A DNA stretch of 64,000 nt. Source: Plasmopara viticola. Its lineage: Eukaryota > Oomycota > Peronosporomycetes > Peronosporales > Peronosporaceae. Both the position numbers and the translations under genes were made by a program. The notes under the pieces were generated by a model. It saw nothing but the letters and a program-made list of their open reading frames with translations. It made no database searches and was not told the DNA's origin. This document shows, in pieces, positions 24,601 through 37,045 of this stretch (its first letter is position 1; the number at the start of each line of letters is the position of its first letter). The DNA is taken from NCBI GenBank assembly GCA_001695595.3, contig MBPM02000017.1, forward strand, positions 744,001 through 808,000, given 5' to 3'.

Positions 24601-27600
24601 TTGCATGAAAGTCACTGAGAGATGCTAGCAGGAAGCAGTATTCGCCGCTTGTCCATAATATTATGGGTGGAGCTAAGTCAAGGCAGCTATTTGCGCGTAG
24701 AGTGTCACGTAAATCACTAAGCAGTGATCGGAAGTCATCGCACTATCAATTTCTTTAGATCTTGTAGAAGATAGCACTTGCTGCATACAACGAGCGATGT
24801 GATCGATCTTGAGCCAAAACAAAAGAAAAAGGCTCTGCTAATGCACGTGGAGTAAACATTAATTTTTGTCAACGACATTGTTATATGCATACAGTCAAAC
24901 ATACACAAAGATTTCAAGGGCACGGCACGTGGAGCGGTACGTAGCGCTCGTAATACACTGAGCATCGCTCATTATGAACAGTATTTCCTGCATATCATGC
25001 AAGCTATGGTCGGCTTAAGGCTATGGTAGTAAAGACTACCCTGACATGCACGTGGAGTGACACATATTCCCGAGCAATGTTCATCACGTACAGCGTCCAC
25101 CGTGGCATAATTGACTATCGGTCATGATATTTAAGGACCTGCCTATCTGGTGTATTTGAAGCGGCACGTTTTCACAGAGCGGAGATTCGGAGAGCTGAGA
25201 TCTTCGCCGAGTCTCAACGCGGACATCGATTTATCAATACACGATCGCGTTGACATGACTAAAAATGGCGATCGGTTTGAGACTTGCAGACTTGTCAAGG
25301 CAAAGATGCCTGCAAATTACGCTCATTAAGCAGCACAGAGCTTCTCCTTTTGATATAAGAAGGAAGATTTATCAAAGAATGGCGATAGCGCTCAGCCATA
25401 TGCCCTATAATGGGGAATTCTGGTACGCTCGAAGCCAAGATCCTATTGCGTTAGCTAGGCTATATCTGGAGAAGATATCCGTGGTAGAGCTTGAAGTAGC
25501 TTGTAATGCTGACAGTTTAGTCAAGGATGTGGTGACACAGCCTAATAATGAGACCAACCTTGCATCACAAATTATTGCATTTGTTTCGGAAGTCACTAGA
25601 TTATTTTGAGTGCACAAAAGGATCTTCAATCCCAAAAGCTGTATCAAGTATGTATTAAATGTTTGGCAAGAAATTACCGGAATAAGGTCTTGCGAGACCC
25701 ACCTTTGGCTCTACCACTGTAGATGTGTACGTCATAAAATGGGCGTGGTCTTTGCCAAAGGAATGATATGACATTGCCTAGTCCGGTAGCGGTCTTAGCC
25801 AAAGAAATAATGTGACGATATTGAAGGCGGGCATGGGTAAATATATTAAGGCCCCTATTACACACTGAAAATCTTTGTCAGAAGGACAATTGCCAGAAAC
25901 GCGTCGTAGAAGCTTAAAGTCAGTTTCGTTCGAATGACGCGGAAATGGCTAGACTCTTTCTGGAATTGACGCAGATTGATTTTGGAAAATTCAACACCTA
26001 GAGGCGTTTAATAAAGGCGAGAAAGTCTAAAAAGTAAGCTGATATTGGCTTACCGGATTTGGAAAGGTCGTCCAGTGTTGTCTGTGGTGCGGCAACTTAA
26101 GGGGCGGAATAATATAATTGCACTCCAATTCTAAAAGCCTTGAGCTGCTAAGAGGAACTTCTTTGTCAATGACAAAGAGCTACCTGCGATGAGGTATGCT
26201 CTCGAACCTAGCGGGTTTACTGGCTAGGTTTGAAGCCATTCGTGATTAATCCAGACCATGCGTCACTACCCATCGCGAGACAGTTGCTTCAACTGTCGTA
26301 GAAAATGGCTAAAATGCTATAAGGGCTTACGTGATAGAGCTTCGAAGAAAAGTGTAGGCTTGTAAGCAAACTGCTTTGAGTGATGCGTTATCGTGTCGCC
26401 GCGACTACGTGCTCGTTAATGTCGTAGTTGCAACCTCGTCTGCAAGTATTTGGTTCACAATGCGTATGCGCGCGATGACATTTCTATAAGTCTGCTAAAG
26501 GTTGAGAAGGTGATGAGCTTAAAGGCTCGGAAAAGAAAATATCGACGCGATTTAGTGCAAGGCTACATTGGGATTTGCCAGAAACTGGGCAGCTGGATTT
26601 CTGCACGGATTGAATTGTTCCACCATGTAATATCTCTTGATTATACGAATTTAGAATCTTCTATTCTCTGTGGAATTATGACTCACCGCTCGGTCATCTA
26701 TGTTGAAATGGGCGTGTAATTTGTTAAGCACTCACTATTGACCGACCAAGCTGTAGCATATATGAGAACTCGCGCAGCTTGTACCAGGCGACCGCAAATT
26801 GGCGAGCTTGCCGCTCAAATTAAATGTTACTAGCCTTTAAGTATGTTTGCTGTGCCCGTTCTACGAATGCGCTTAGCAGGCAAGTCTGGTAATGCAATTG
26901 GTATTGACTCAATATGCAAAACAGCACGCTAACAGGCTGCGCCGTACACGGTTGGCGGTGCCGACACAAAAACGATGTTCCTAGCTTGTGGCTCCAGACC
27001 ACATCGACTCTTGACTTAATTGTCTCGGACTAAGGCCCTTGCTGTACGATATCGATTCGCGATAGTATTCGATGGTCCTTGACACCAAACTTGATATGTT
27101 CACAAGGGACCATCCACCACCGACGGGCAGAAATAAGGATTTAATTGCCTTCCTGGGTTGCGTCCGCCAAACGAGCAACATCATAGTGACCAGCGCGCAG
27201 TGCACTAAAAGATTCTAGCATGGCGTCCTCACTTCACCTCTTCTCGGTGCAGTGGGTTGGTCCTGCTAACATTTTAGGTGCATTCTCGCACAACGTCTTC
27301 GTTAAAACCAAACCCAATATCGTGTGAGATGGAGGCACCATTTCAACCCGAGAACTTATGAGATGTTAAAATAAAGTTTTCTGACTTCGTTAACAATTTC
27401 GCTTATAGTAATTGGCGTCTTTAGTATAATTTAGCTTCCCATTGCGAGATTAGAAAGCGCAGGGGCCACAAATAGAGCTGATCCCAATGACGCTACAGAT
27501 ATAGTGACCACGATAGCATAATGTTGCGAACTTAGCTTGTAAGAAAGTTGCTCGCTGGTAGTCGACGACGAGACTCCAGTCAAGCGAATTCGCACCAAAG

Positions 27601-28492
27601 ACGCCGCCCTTCTAAAAACATAATTTTGATCAAGCTACTTCAAGGTGCAAGATATTATTACAGCTTTTTGTACTATTGCAATCAATGATCAAAGACCTTT
27701 GAAATAGTCAAACGTTACATGAAGCTTGAGTACCACCAGGACAAATTGCTGTTCCGGAACCAAAACTTTGTTCACATGAGCTGCCAAATGATTACATATA
27801 TCCTGCAGAGACAAGAGCCTGTCTCTAAGAGCTGCACGTAGTTCACGCTGTGCGTTTATCTAGGCATAATTTTCAATGCCATGTACACCCAAAGTATTCG
27901 ACATAGCTCTTCAGTCGATACCAGCGGGTTCAATAGACACGAGCGTGTATTACTCTTGCATGCTTAGTATAAGCGAGATTAATATTTTTGTGGCCGCATC
28001 CCGTGCTTCTGCTCCTCACTGAAGTCATTGTTTACAAGTTTTGTCTCCTCAGGCACATCGCCTATCGCGCACTGATGCACTGAAAAGCATTGGCTGCTCG
28101 CAAGCACACGGTGCGCGACGCACAGTACGCGAGTGTGCAACTTAGGAAAGCGAAACATACGGATGAGCTCTGGGTCTGCAAGCGGTTCGATCTAAAAGTT
28201 AAGCTCGGCATACAAAACCAGTTTTACAGCCTTGATAAACGATCGAGCGTACACGAAATACCTCCGTCCGAGCCGCGCCCGTGTGCAGCTGCCCTTTAAG
28301 ATCGCAACTGGCTGCTTATTAGCCTTGAGCTGCCTCGACTTGAGCGTCATGCCTGTATATGATATCAAAAAATATTCACAAAAATGCCAACTCATTTATT
28401 CAAATAGGGGAATACATATGAAATTATACCGATAATGAAATGACACTTAGAAGCAGATCTTTGACGTTGAAGTTGGATTATTTTATCCAGTA
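21626..28492. other. gene-free stretch, nothing firmly recognised
   Basis: Several unassigned open frames occur: 23906-24379 minus (157 codons), 25265-25609 plus (114 codons), 26450-26719 plus (89 codons). None shows a recognisable domain, signal peptide or promoter. Short GCACGTGGAGT-like runs recur near 24845, 24925 and 25050, and again near 54390, perhaps traces of an old repeat. I call no gene here. Confidence 0.45.
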
Positions 28493-28842
28493 TAAAGAAA
28501 CAAAAGCTTGGAAAAGGTTGGGGTGACGCCCTCCTTCCAAGCGCGGGGGCTAAATGCTCGCGCGCTTCAGGCAGGTGCTTTTGGGCATCTGCAGGTCTTT
28601 AACGAGTCTCACCCTCGACGCGACGGTCTCCAGCACCGGGCGCCACCTGGGCTCTTACTAGTCAGAGCTAAGCAAAATAATGGAAGACCCTCACGACCTC
28701 GGTGCTGGCTGCGCTGCCCGCCGAATGAGACCCGACGTATGCGGACACCACTCTATGCCGTGGACTAGCCAGACTGAGCCTAGCACGTGAATAACTTGGC
28801 AACGCGATAACGTAATACATTACATTACATTAAAGAAACAAA
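28493..28842 (+). mobile_element. LINE-derived non-autonomous retroelement, short form, with TSD
   Basis: The body is about 28505-28831, in plus orientation, beginning GCTTGGAAAAGG and ending in an ATTACATTACATT tail. The repeats AAAGAAACAAA at 28494-28504 and 28832-28842 form a perfect 11-bp target-site duplication (12 bp if the preceding T is counted). This is the cleanest proof that the short form itself has been mobilised. Confidence 0.92.
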
Positions 28843-29090
28843 TCAATATGCCTGACCTAGCAAACATTCACATACATTTTTGTGTGTATATTAAGCTTGT
28901 GTAACCAACACTGTACGAGAGCAAAGTGCTGGCTAGACCTTACTACTTCCTTAAATTGTTATGGAGCCGTAGGGTAGTTGACTGACGTCATGGCCGAAAG
29001 AGAACTCTATACTATCGAATTTTTAAATATCACAGACAGTGCAGTATAAAACTTAAAGACGTTCAGAGCCGTATTCAAATTCGGATTGAC

Positions 29091-29180
29091 TTGTATTTAT
29101 TGCACTCCAACAGCATCGGTCAGTCTTTCTCAGATTTGTATGTATTGCACTCCAACAGCATCGGTCAGTCTTTCTCAGAT
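29091..29180. repeat. tandem duplication, 45 bp x 2
   Basis: Units 29091-29135 and 29136-29180 are adjacent and differ at one base (TTGTATTTATT versus TTGTATGTATT). The near identity suggests a recent duplication. No gene is supported around it. Confidence 0.9.
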
Positions 29181-30629
29181 GACCACAATGCTCTTTCGGT
29201 GCGTAAATTCTGAAACGCGCCAGAATCTATCAATTTTCGGAACACATTTCCAAGCCCTCATAACTATGCGTGTACAACCAGTCTACTAAAGGCTAAGCTT
29301 TATCAACTACACATCCATCATATGGAGTCCGCGTCCCGAAATCGACCTCATGTCTTCCCATAGAGGTCTATAGCGAGAAGCTTGACAATGTTGAAGTCCA
29401 CTGGGTCCGAACGCAGCAAGACACAGACCATTTCTTGAGACCGTAAGCCGACAATCTCCCAACCCACGGTATTTTGACATGGTGAGCCTAACTGTTGCTG
29501 ATCTCCTCTAAAAAAGCTTTTTCGATCACCCTTCCATCGTTGTTGCGTGCGCGCTAAAGAGTTGAGTGCGAAGTGGGTATACTCTACACAGTCATTTTGA
29601 CTTGCTTGTAGAGTAGCGTACTGACACAGACGACCATCAATTTCCAAGAATCATAATTCTATTTATAGCACTAGCGTCATTTTTATTGCAAGCAAGGCGG
29701 CCCAGGCACTGGCGGATCTCAACGCTTGCTGAAATGGCCAATGCCCTCGGCTGTTTGTTCATGTGTAATTAAAGCACAAAACACTCCGGTGAGGGGATTA
29801 AACGGATGACTGTCCAGCTTAAAGACCTGCCTTTCATGTGAATGCCACGCTTATTGCTATACGCGTACTCAAATGGCAACACTTAACCTAGTTCTTGCGA
29901 TCAAGGTCGCTTTCTTGGCAGTCTTTACCTTAATCAGAAAAAAAGTTTGAGTTTTTATTACTTTAAACTTCGAAAACTTCAATTTAACCCGCTACCATCG
30001 GGAATACGAGGGACAGATCCCAACCTTAGCTCAGAGCCCGCGCACTATGACGTGTTCCAGCTGCTTAGCAGCAGGGAGGGCTGCTAATGCAGCCGTCCAC
30101 TTTGACTCCAAATTCCTCGAATAGCACGTTCTGCGCATCCGATAATGATACGATATATACTCCCGTTGATTAAGGCTGATAATTATCCCGCGCAGCTGTA
30201 GGGTTGACTAGAGTGCTGGCACGCTCGTCGGGGTTCCTCAGCACACAGCGAAGGCTTGCAAAAACCTGCCAGTGACCCTATCCTCTTTTAAAGAATCGAA
30301 ATATGCAATCGACTGCGATTTAAAGACTGACTTATGTAGTACATTTATAACTATATTCGTTGTTTGATTCACTACGAAATAGGACTCTAGAGTAACCCGC
30401 GAGCTCTCAATGTAGTAGCGAGCTGGGTTATGTAATTAATTTGAAGCCGAAATGTATTGCAAGATATAAAGCCTTGCTTTTCCCTGATGTACACGTAAGG
30501 GCGAGCACTTAGTGATAGAGCTGCTGTCATTGATTTAATCAACTCATTCGCTCACGACAGGCTTCCCCAGGTTCTTTTATTTTTGGTCATGAAAAAGAAA
30601 AGGCTGTTCTACTTCTATATCTATGTTTA
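29181..30629. other. gene-free stretch, nothing recognised
   Basis: The longest open frame is 29348-29647 minus (99 codons), with no recognisable family. The stretch is the downstream side of the PLAC8 pair. Confidence 0.5.
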
Positions 30630-31268
30630 CTACAAAGATTGTGTTCCAGGGTACGGAGGTAGCACGTCAGGCGGTCCAAAGCTGCAATCACCCGGTTTGT
30701 AGCTTTTGACATGCGTCGCAATTTGTGCCAAAGAGCAGCAAGAGCAGCAAAGAGAAGCCCAGCAATCCCCACACGGGCCTCCTGGAATTCGAAATAGTTG
30801 ACGAGTGGTTTGGCGCAAGTACCAAATGTACACAAAAAAAACGATCCTCACAAAAGCAATAGACCACGATTGAGCCGGATTAGTCTAGGGTCGATTCGCG
30901 TCAGAGTACTCGGTCGATGTAGAGCTGTGCCGCCAGTCCGTATTCTCGTTTAGATAATAGGGGTACAACCCGGCAAAACATTCGGCAAGAGACAAGAGCA
31001 TGAAGATTATTAGGACGCGCCAGTACGATGCAACGCCCAAGCGCGCGGAAATCTGGGCCAAGGAAATGCATGGACACCACGTCACCATGCAACAATTTGG
31101 AATAATTGAATCGCAACAGCCACAGAAATCTGCTGACCACGCGCTGACCATCACAACTTTATCATGAGCTACGCCATGCCGCGTTTGTGGAACTTGCTCG
31201 ACAACAATTACTGTATGACCTGGCGCTTGATTTGGAGGCAAATAGCCGTGTGTCTGCAGCAATGACAT
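30630..31268 (-). CDS. PLAC8-domain cysteine-rich membrane protein, split by an in-frame stop or an intron
   Basis: The second PLAC8 gene of a tandem pair. The ATG at 31268 opens a frame that carries a PLAC8-type core (DFCGCCDSIIPNCCMVTWCPC) and a hydrophobic segment after it, as in the neighbour at 31427-32116. A TAG at 30885-30887 interrupts the frame. The same frame then continues into a second hydrophobic segment and the C-terminal CxxCCSCCSLAQ region up to the stop at 30630-30632, again matching the neighbour. A GT...AG interval of 63 bp (about 30849-30911) would remove the stop and keep the frame, so this is either an intron-containing gene or a young pseudogene. PLAC8 proteins are small membrane proteins with varied roles; the role here is unknown. 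Confidence 0.65.
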
Positions 31269-31426
31269 TGGCGATTTCAGCAATGAGATTTACGTTCCAA
31301 GGTGTTACGGCTAAATGTGTATAGAACTCCTGCAAGGTATTAATAGTACGTATAGTGCATCGCTGACAAAAATAGAATGCAAATTAAAAAGTTTAGGGTA
31401 AATCCTACACTTGGTGGATTTTTTCC

Positions 31427-32116
31427 TCATACAGCGTACGACTTGCCTGGATAGGCCTGGAGTACATCAGGCGCACCAAAGGAGCAACTTCCAGGCTGAT
31501 AACAACGCACATGAGTGCGGAGTTGTGCAACCGTACAGCACGAACAAAACCACGAGCTGAGACAATCGGTTACCAATGAGCCTGGAAGCTGGAAGCGGCT
31601 TCGCGTCGTGATGCGAAGACGCCAAACGTAGGCAAGTAGCAATAGTTGCACAATAATCGCAATGACGACGCAAACAGCATTAAGTTTCTTGTCCTGCGCG
31701 CCATAATGACTGTCAATTGGGCGGTCGATTGAGTCGAAATCTTCTTCAGCCGTGGCCCACGCAAGCAGAAGCATGCTAAGCTGTATCATTAGTGCAAATA
31801 GCAACAGACTCAGCACCAACATATACGAGGCACCACCTAGACGCGTTGATAATTGTGCGAGGGCCACACAGGGACAGAGTGTGACCATAAAGCAGTTGGG
31901 CACGAGATTGTCAAAGCAGTCAAAGAGACCGGAAGCCCACGCGCCCGTCGGAATCCCGTCTCCGGCGATAAATTCCGCTCCGCGTGGCGTGTCCAACTCC
32001 AAGGCTTTAGATGGAGATGGCAAGTAGTTAGTAGCAGATGCTTGCACAGGTGGCAGCTGACCAGGGGTTATCACTTGCGTGAACTGCGCACGAGATGAAC
32101 GAGGGTCCATGTCCAT
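31427..32116 (-). CDS. PLAC8-domain cysteine-rich membrane protein
   Basis: An intact 229-residue protein. A hydrophilic N-terminus (1-58) precedes the PLAC8-type cysteine core: W60, C67, C75 and CPC at 81-83, in a context typical of the family. Two hydrophobic, probably membrane-spanning segments (about 98-120 and 145-165) surround an acidic loop. A second cysteine cluster (C185, CSCC at 191-194, C205, C211) follows. PLAC8 relatives in plants and fungi affect cell size or metal and calcium transport, but function cannot be transferred here. The ATG at 32116 is the first in frame; TCATT-containing sequence lies just upstream. It sits 158 bp upstream of its tandem paralog on the same strand. 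Confidence 0.85.
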   Translation of the reverse strand: MDMDPRSSRAQFTQVITPGQLPPVQASATNYLPSPSKALELDTPRGAEFIAGDGIPTGAWASGLFDCFDNLVPNCFMVTLCPCVALAQLSTRLGGASYMLVLSLLLFALMIQLSMLLLAWATAEEDFDSIDRPIDSHYGAQDKKLNAVCVVIAIIVQLLLLAYVWRLRITTRSRFQLPGSLVTDCLSSWFCSCCTVAQLRTHVRCYQPGSCSFGAPDVLQAYPGKSYAV

Positions 32117-35100
32117 GATTTAAAATGACGGAGGTAATGACCTGAGGTCGAGTCGGAGAATTAGCAAGTGGAGGATTGATTTACTGGGGTGGACTCCATA
32201 CGACAGCAGCCTCTCGACAGAGTCGCCACTTACGTTGAAGAAATTGACCGTCACAAATGATACTGTAAATGAAGCCATTGGGGGTAACCAAAGAATTTTT
32301 CAGATTCATTTCACCTATGTGCCAGTACTGTTTATGGTACCGGGTCCTAGAATGTCAAGCGATAGGGCTCTATCTTCTATTTACCTACGATTCAAAGGCA
32401 TGCGACGAAACTACGATTTTAGTAGATCAATAACTTCGGCATCACCACCAACAAATTTATTTGAACCCTTGTAGAACTTGTATTATGAATGTAGTACTTT
32501 TTTACGAAGCCATCGATGTTCTAGAAAAAAGGCCCGATTGTGATAGGCATCAATAGAACTGGATGCTACTTCTGAGTGTCTGTAATTTAGGCAGTTGCTG
32601 ATCAGCAGTTTATGTTCAGCGGGTACATAACCTAAATAAAAAAATGGCACCTCGCGTAATAAATCGAATTAAACGAAGACGTTCTCCAGGTACCTTACAA
32701 CCGGGAATTTGTATCGTGATATGCGAATGTGGATGACATGAGTTGTTGCCACCAAAATCATACCCATGACGCTTTCAGCAGAGATTAAAACAGCGGGGAG
32801 CTAAATCCATGTAAGTTTTCTGCAAAATAATGCTCATATCTAAGGCTGAAAATAGAGCGTTATTTTTACCCTCCGGATTGTACACTGTATTCCAGAATTA
32901 CAGAAGGGCGATGAACCCTAAACCACGGCTGTTTGTTTTTGTATTATGCCCTCCTCAATATATGTCTCAGCAACATAAACTTTGCTGCCCTACTCATATC
33001 CCTTTCCTCAACAGTACTGCATAATAATGTGAAAAAGTCCTAGATGTATCAGAAGGAGATATATATCAATTTGCAGAGGGCGACTGCTGTTAAACTCACT
33101 GCACCAAGTGCAGGCTCACTATATAGCCGTCTTTTATAGGAGATTATTTAGTGGGGATCATATGACCGACGAGCTGGATTTTTTGCGATAGCGTCCATAT
33201 AAGCACATCCTCAATAATTATTGGTTCAGCTTGCACACTATGTATGGTGCGTAAGTAATGACTGAGATTCTAATCGTAGCAAAACTTCCAGCCAGTGGCT
33301 TGATTCAATGCAACCACAAGAACTAAGTATAGCTGTGCATATCCCATAGCTTTGCGATCAAAGGCAGCGTAGCGATTCGTTGCTCTGCCCGTAACAGTGG
33401 GAAAAATTAGAACTTTCATGAAGTTTACCGTAATGCATGTACACTAAGGTACATGTATCGTCTCATCCAGGGCGTCAACAAGAAAAAGATGCATTTTCAT
33501 CAGAAACATCCCATGGCGCTTTGAAAACTACGCCGAGCAAAAAGATTAAGCGCAAGAGTGTCGTCAGCCAGGATGTCAGCTAGCAATATAAGCGACATCG
33601 AAATTAAAAAGGTGAAACGCTTTAAAACTGCGGCGAATGGTTGTGTGACACCGCCTTAATGCAATAAACGCATATGGGAACATAAGAACCAATGACGTAA
33701 TCATACCATTACCAACTCATTTATCTGGTTGAGAATGGCTTTCTTTGGCGAATTTGCTTTTCGTAATATTAATGTCTGACTTGTAATATTCAACAATATT
33801 TGCTTTTATAAGAAATGAACTAATTATAATTAAGGAATCGATTTCCTTGATAAATCTCTTACTATACATTTGATGTATGAAGTAAAAGATTAAGTGATTA
33901 CCACTTCTCTCCTATAACATATCCGGGCTGAAATTTTCCATCACAGCAGCCACAATAAACATCCTAAATCGATATCTGGTCACTGTGCGAACAAAGTAAT
34001 ATTTACCGAACCCGGATGTAAAGCGGATGCTACACATAAGGGATAGTGGATGATACAAAAGAAAACCCAATTGGTGCATAAATAGACAGAGATTGTATTT
34101 TTTTTATGGTCCGACGGCAATTGATTTTGCGGAATAGATGGGTAAAGTACGATAAAGACCACTGATGGCCCGTATTCAATTTAATGACATGATCAGACTT
34201 AAAATCACCGCATAATTGACATGACCACGCTCCGAAATTGCGTAGTTAAGGCATAAATGTCGCTGTCTTTGACATGAATTAAATGATCAGACTCAGAGAT
34301 TTCGTCCTCCAATTTGTCCGTACAAATGGCAGAATTAGGCACAGAAACTGGCATTCTGCGCGCGTCGTTTATAACAATGACATGGTCGGTTTTAAATACG
34401 GTTTTTCTTCACGTATAGGTCGCACATTCTAACAGCAAAGTAGAACCAGTTTTCTTTTTTGTTAATTCTTCAACCCTTCTTCGTCGTCGCTGAACTTGAG
34501 ACCGCTCACTCACTAGTGCAGAATCTGCGACAGCCTCTTGTTCCCACTGAGAAAATCCGCAATTGTAACTCTTTCTTGTTACCTATTAAAACCACTTGTA
34601 AATTATGAGCCATGTCTCGTCATGATCTCTTGAAGTAGAAAGCATCTGCTCTTCCGCTTGCCGCAGGTAGTTTGTCCTTACCAGAATCAGCCTCAACGGC
34701 ATAGGTGCTCTCATAGCTGGGTCCGACGATGTTTTCCAACCCAAAAATCTACACGTTCCTGCATGCTTCGCTTATTGCGACCAAATACAAATGATATTCA
34801 GCCCAAATGTTCTTATTGCTTTCGGGTGCAGTAAAGTGCATCATGAGTATTCTTGGTCACAAACGTGGGAAGCAATGCCTGCATCGCGTTTTCAAAAGGT
34901 CGCTAGCAACACTCCTGAACGCCTGTCTCTTCATTGGCTTTCCGTTTCCGAGTGTCGACGCGATTAACTTTAATCCTGAGCTCACTAATGACGGCTTTAG
35001 CACTTCAGACGCTCCACAACATATTTATAATCTTGTCTTGTAGGCCTACTTTATCTTCCTAAATGTTTTTTTCGACTAAAACGATTGCACAATACAGACA

Positions 35101-35893
35101 TCGGATTGACAATGTTGCTCGAACCCTTCAGATAAGTGGCGCATCAATTGAATCACATTGTCCTGATGCGAATCCTTCATTAACAGCAAACAACATATCT
35201 TAGCTGCTTTTTCACCACTGGTTTAAAAAGAACAGGCCTAAAATGGTGTACTTCATGCGTTGAGTTTGAAAGAGCGAGCACACTCCACTTTGTGATGTCA
35301 TGACGCGTGACACACCATTACTTGCAAAATTTGCGTCGGCAGGTCGTCCAACAATATTGCCGCAAAATTTATTTTTCGACTGGCTTGTTAAACCATGATC
35401 GACGTCGAGCAAAGTGCTGTTTGTTTCAACTCAATAGCCTTGTGCAAGACACCGACCACGACATTGCATGAGCTGATCTTTGCAATTTAGCGCGACAGTA
35501 CGTGCCTTCCTTTTTCAATGCACTGAAAAGTATACAGCATCGTGCATTGCAGGAGATTCTAATCTTTGACGTCCAGCGCTTGGCATTTTCATATACGCAC
35601 TAGAACATGTTAAAAGAGTTTGACGCCGGGTATGTGGCGTTTAAGACAAAAATCTTCTGCTCAGCAACAAAAAGCGTTTACAGGAATTGAGTAAAATTGC
35701 AGCGGCCACCACCGGCACCATCCATGCACGTTACTTATGGGTCAAATTTGTCTTCACGAGCGGTAGAATACACGAGGTATTTCATATAGGCTTCATCACT
35801 ATTTGCTAAATAGCCTAGCTTATTATTATAAATCAAGTCTTAAAAAGGAGCATTTTTTTGCCACTGGAAATGTAATACTCGCCATTAAAAACC
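32117..35893. other. gene-free stretch, nothing recognised
   Basis: Only short frames (up to 79 codons). Loose repeats of GACATGA..TGATCAGAC occur around 34180-34300 but are too degenerate to call. I see no RNA gene or promoter that would support a CDS. Confidence 0.5.
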
Positions 35894-36460
35894 ATGGTGC
35901 ATTGGGGCACAGTGTTCGTGACAATGACGGTATCGAGCTTCCTGCTTGGACGCCGGGAGCTGCTTAAGATTGGCCGCTTCGTGGGTGTCTACAGTGGACG
36001 CAGCGTGGGTGCTATTCTTCGCGCCAAAAAGGAGTTTTTCGACGCCACTCAAGATAACGACCTGGTCAAGCTGCAACGTGAGTTCCAGCGCGGCATCGAG
36101 GAGCTCAATGAGATCCGCGCGGAGCTTACAAGTGTCGGGAGCATGCGACGTCCACTACAGCCCGTCAGTGGTGGATTTGCAAGTGGCACTAAGAGTCAAG
36201 CAGCGGCGAGTGTATCAAAAGCACAAGGGCCCCCCTCAGCAACGGGAGGACGTTCCAGTATTTCGCTGGCATCCACTCCTGAATACGAGCTGCGGGACGG
36301 CTTGCGACATAGCGGAGAAGCGGGTTTAGCCATAGCTGAGACGAAACTAGCAGAACAAGGAAAGTTTGCACCCAGAGTCGAAAGCCAGGAGGGAGGCGCG
36401 GACTATGTGTCGGCAAGCATCATGGATAGCTTGCTGTTGGACGAGATAAAGTCAAGCTAG
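35894..36460 (+). CDS. TatA/TatB (Hcf106)-like membrane protein, probably mitochondrial
   Basis: A 188-residue protein starting at the first in-frame ATG (context ACCATGG; an upstream in-frame stop is at 35873-35875). A short hydrophobic N-terminal helix (about 5-18) is followed by LLGRRELLKIGRF and a basic amphipathic helix (20-45), then a helical region with EFQRGIEELNEIRAEL (63-78). The C-terminus is low-complexity and polar. Short transmembrane helix, G-x-x-x-L hinge and amphipathic helix are the layout of TatA/TatB subunits of the twin-arginine translocase. Oomycete mitochondrial genomes encode TatC (ymf16), so a nuclear partner is plausible; that link is inference. No cleavable targeting peptide is obvious. 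An alternative is an unrelated small membrane protein. The gene itself is well supported; its function is moderately supported. Confidence 0.75.
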   Translation: MVHWGTVFVTMTVSSFLLGRRELLKIGRFVGVYSGRSVGAILRAKKEFFDATQDNDLVKLQREFQRGIEELNEIRAELTSVGSMRRPLQPVSGGFASGTKSQAAASVSKAQGPPSATGGRSSISLASTPEYELRDGLRHSGEAGLAIAETKLAEQGKFAPRVESQEGGADYVSASIMDSLLLDEIKSS

Positions 36461-37045
36461 AAATTGTGGACTCAATGAATATAAGATTATAAAGTTTGTG
36501 GTATCACACGTATGTCGTGGGGATGCTAGTGATAGTTTAGTGCGGTTTCTAAGCTACTTTTCAAGTCACCACGACTTTTCCTATGGCGATCGGTCGTGCA
36601 AAGGGGCTTGTCACTCGTGCCCGAATGGCAACAAGTTGAAGGCATGACGTCGAAATGTTGAAAGGACAAGTCTATCTTCTCATTGCAAAGGAATAGAATG
36701 CGACAATTGACATTTTGAGGAAATTCCCTTCGCTTTTCTGATTGACATTGTTGCCATACCTCGAGCTCTTTACAAAGTGTGGATAAGCTACACCGACGTC
36801 AAACCATACAACTTTTGCTCTTGCATGCTTGACACAAACAACGTCAATCGTCTGTTCCACCCCTTCATCCACCTTTCATATTCGTTAAAGCGCATTGTTT
36901 GGCAGCGACCAATACTCTTTATGGGTGTAGCGCGCTCGAATTTTAATTGGACGATTCTAAATTCGTGCACCACATCGGTGTATAGACCTATAAAATTTCA
37001 TTCAGCAGATATTTTTAAAAACATTTCGCTAAACATTTTTTTCGC
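36461..37045. other. intergenic region between convergent genes
   Basis: This lies between the converging TatB-like gene and the SNF1-type kinase gene. Overlapping short frames exist, but none is supported. It presumably holds both 3' ends. Confidence 0.6.

Noticed and set aside
24841..25060. Recurring GCACGTGGAGT-like words, also near 54390
   Set aside because: Spacing is irregular and the flanks barely align; too degenerate to call a repeat family without a search.
25265..25609. 114-codon plus-strand frame
   Set aside because: Composition is acceptable, but no family, signal or promoter supports it.
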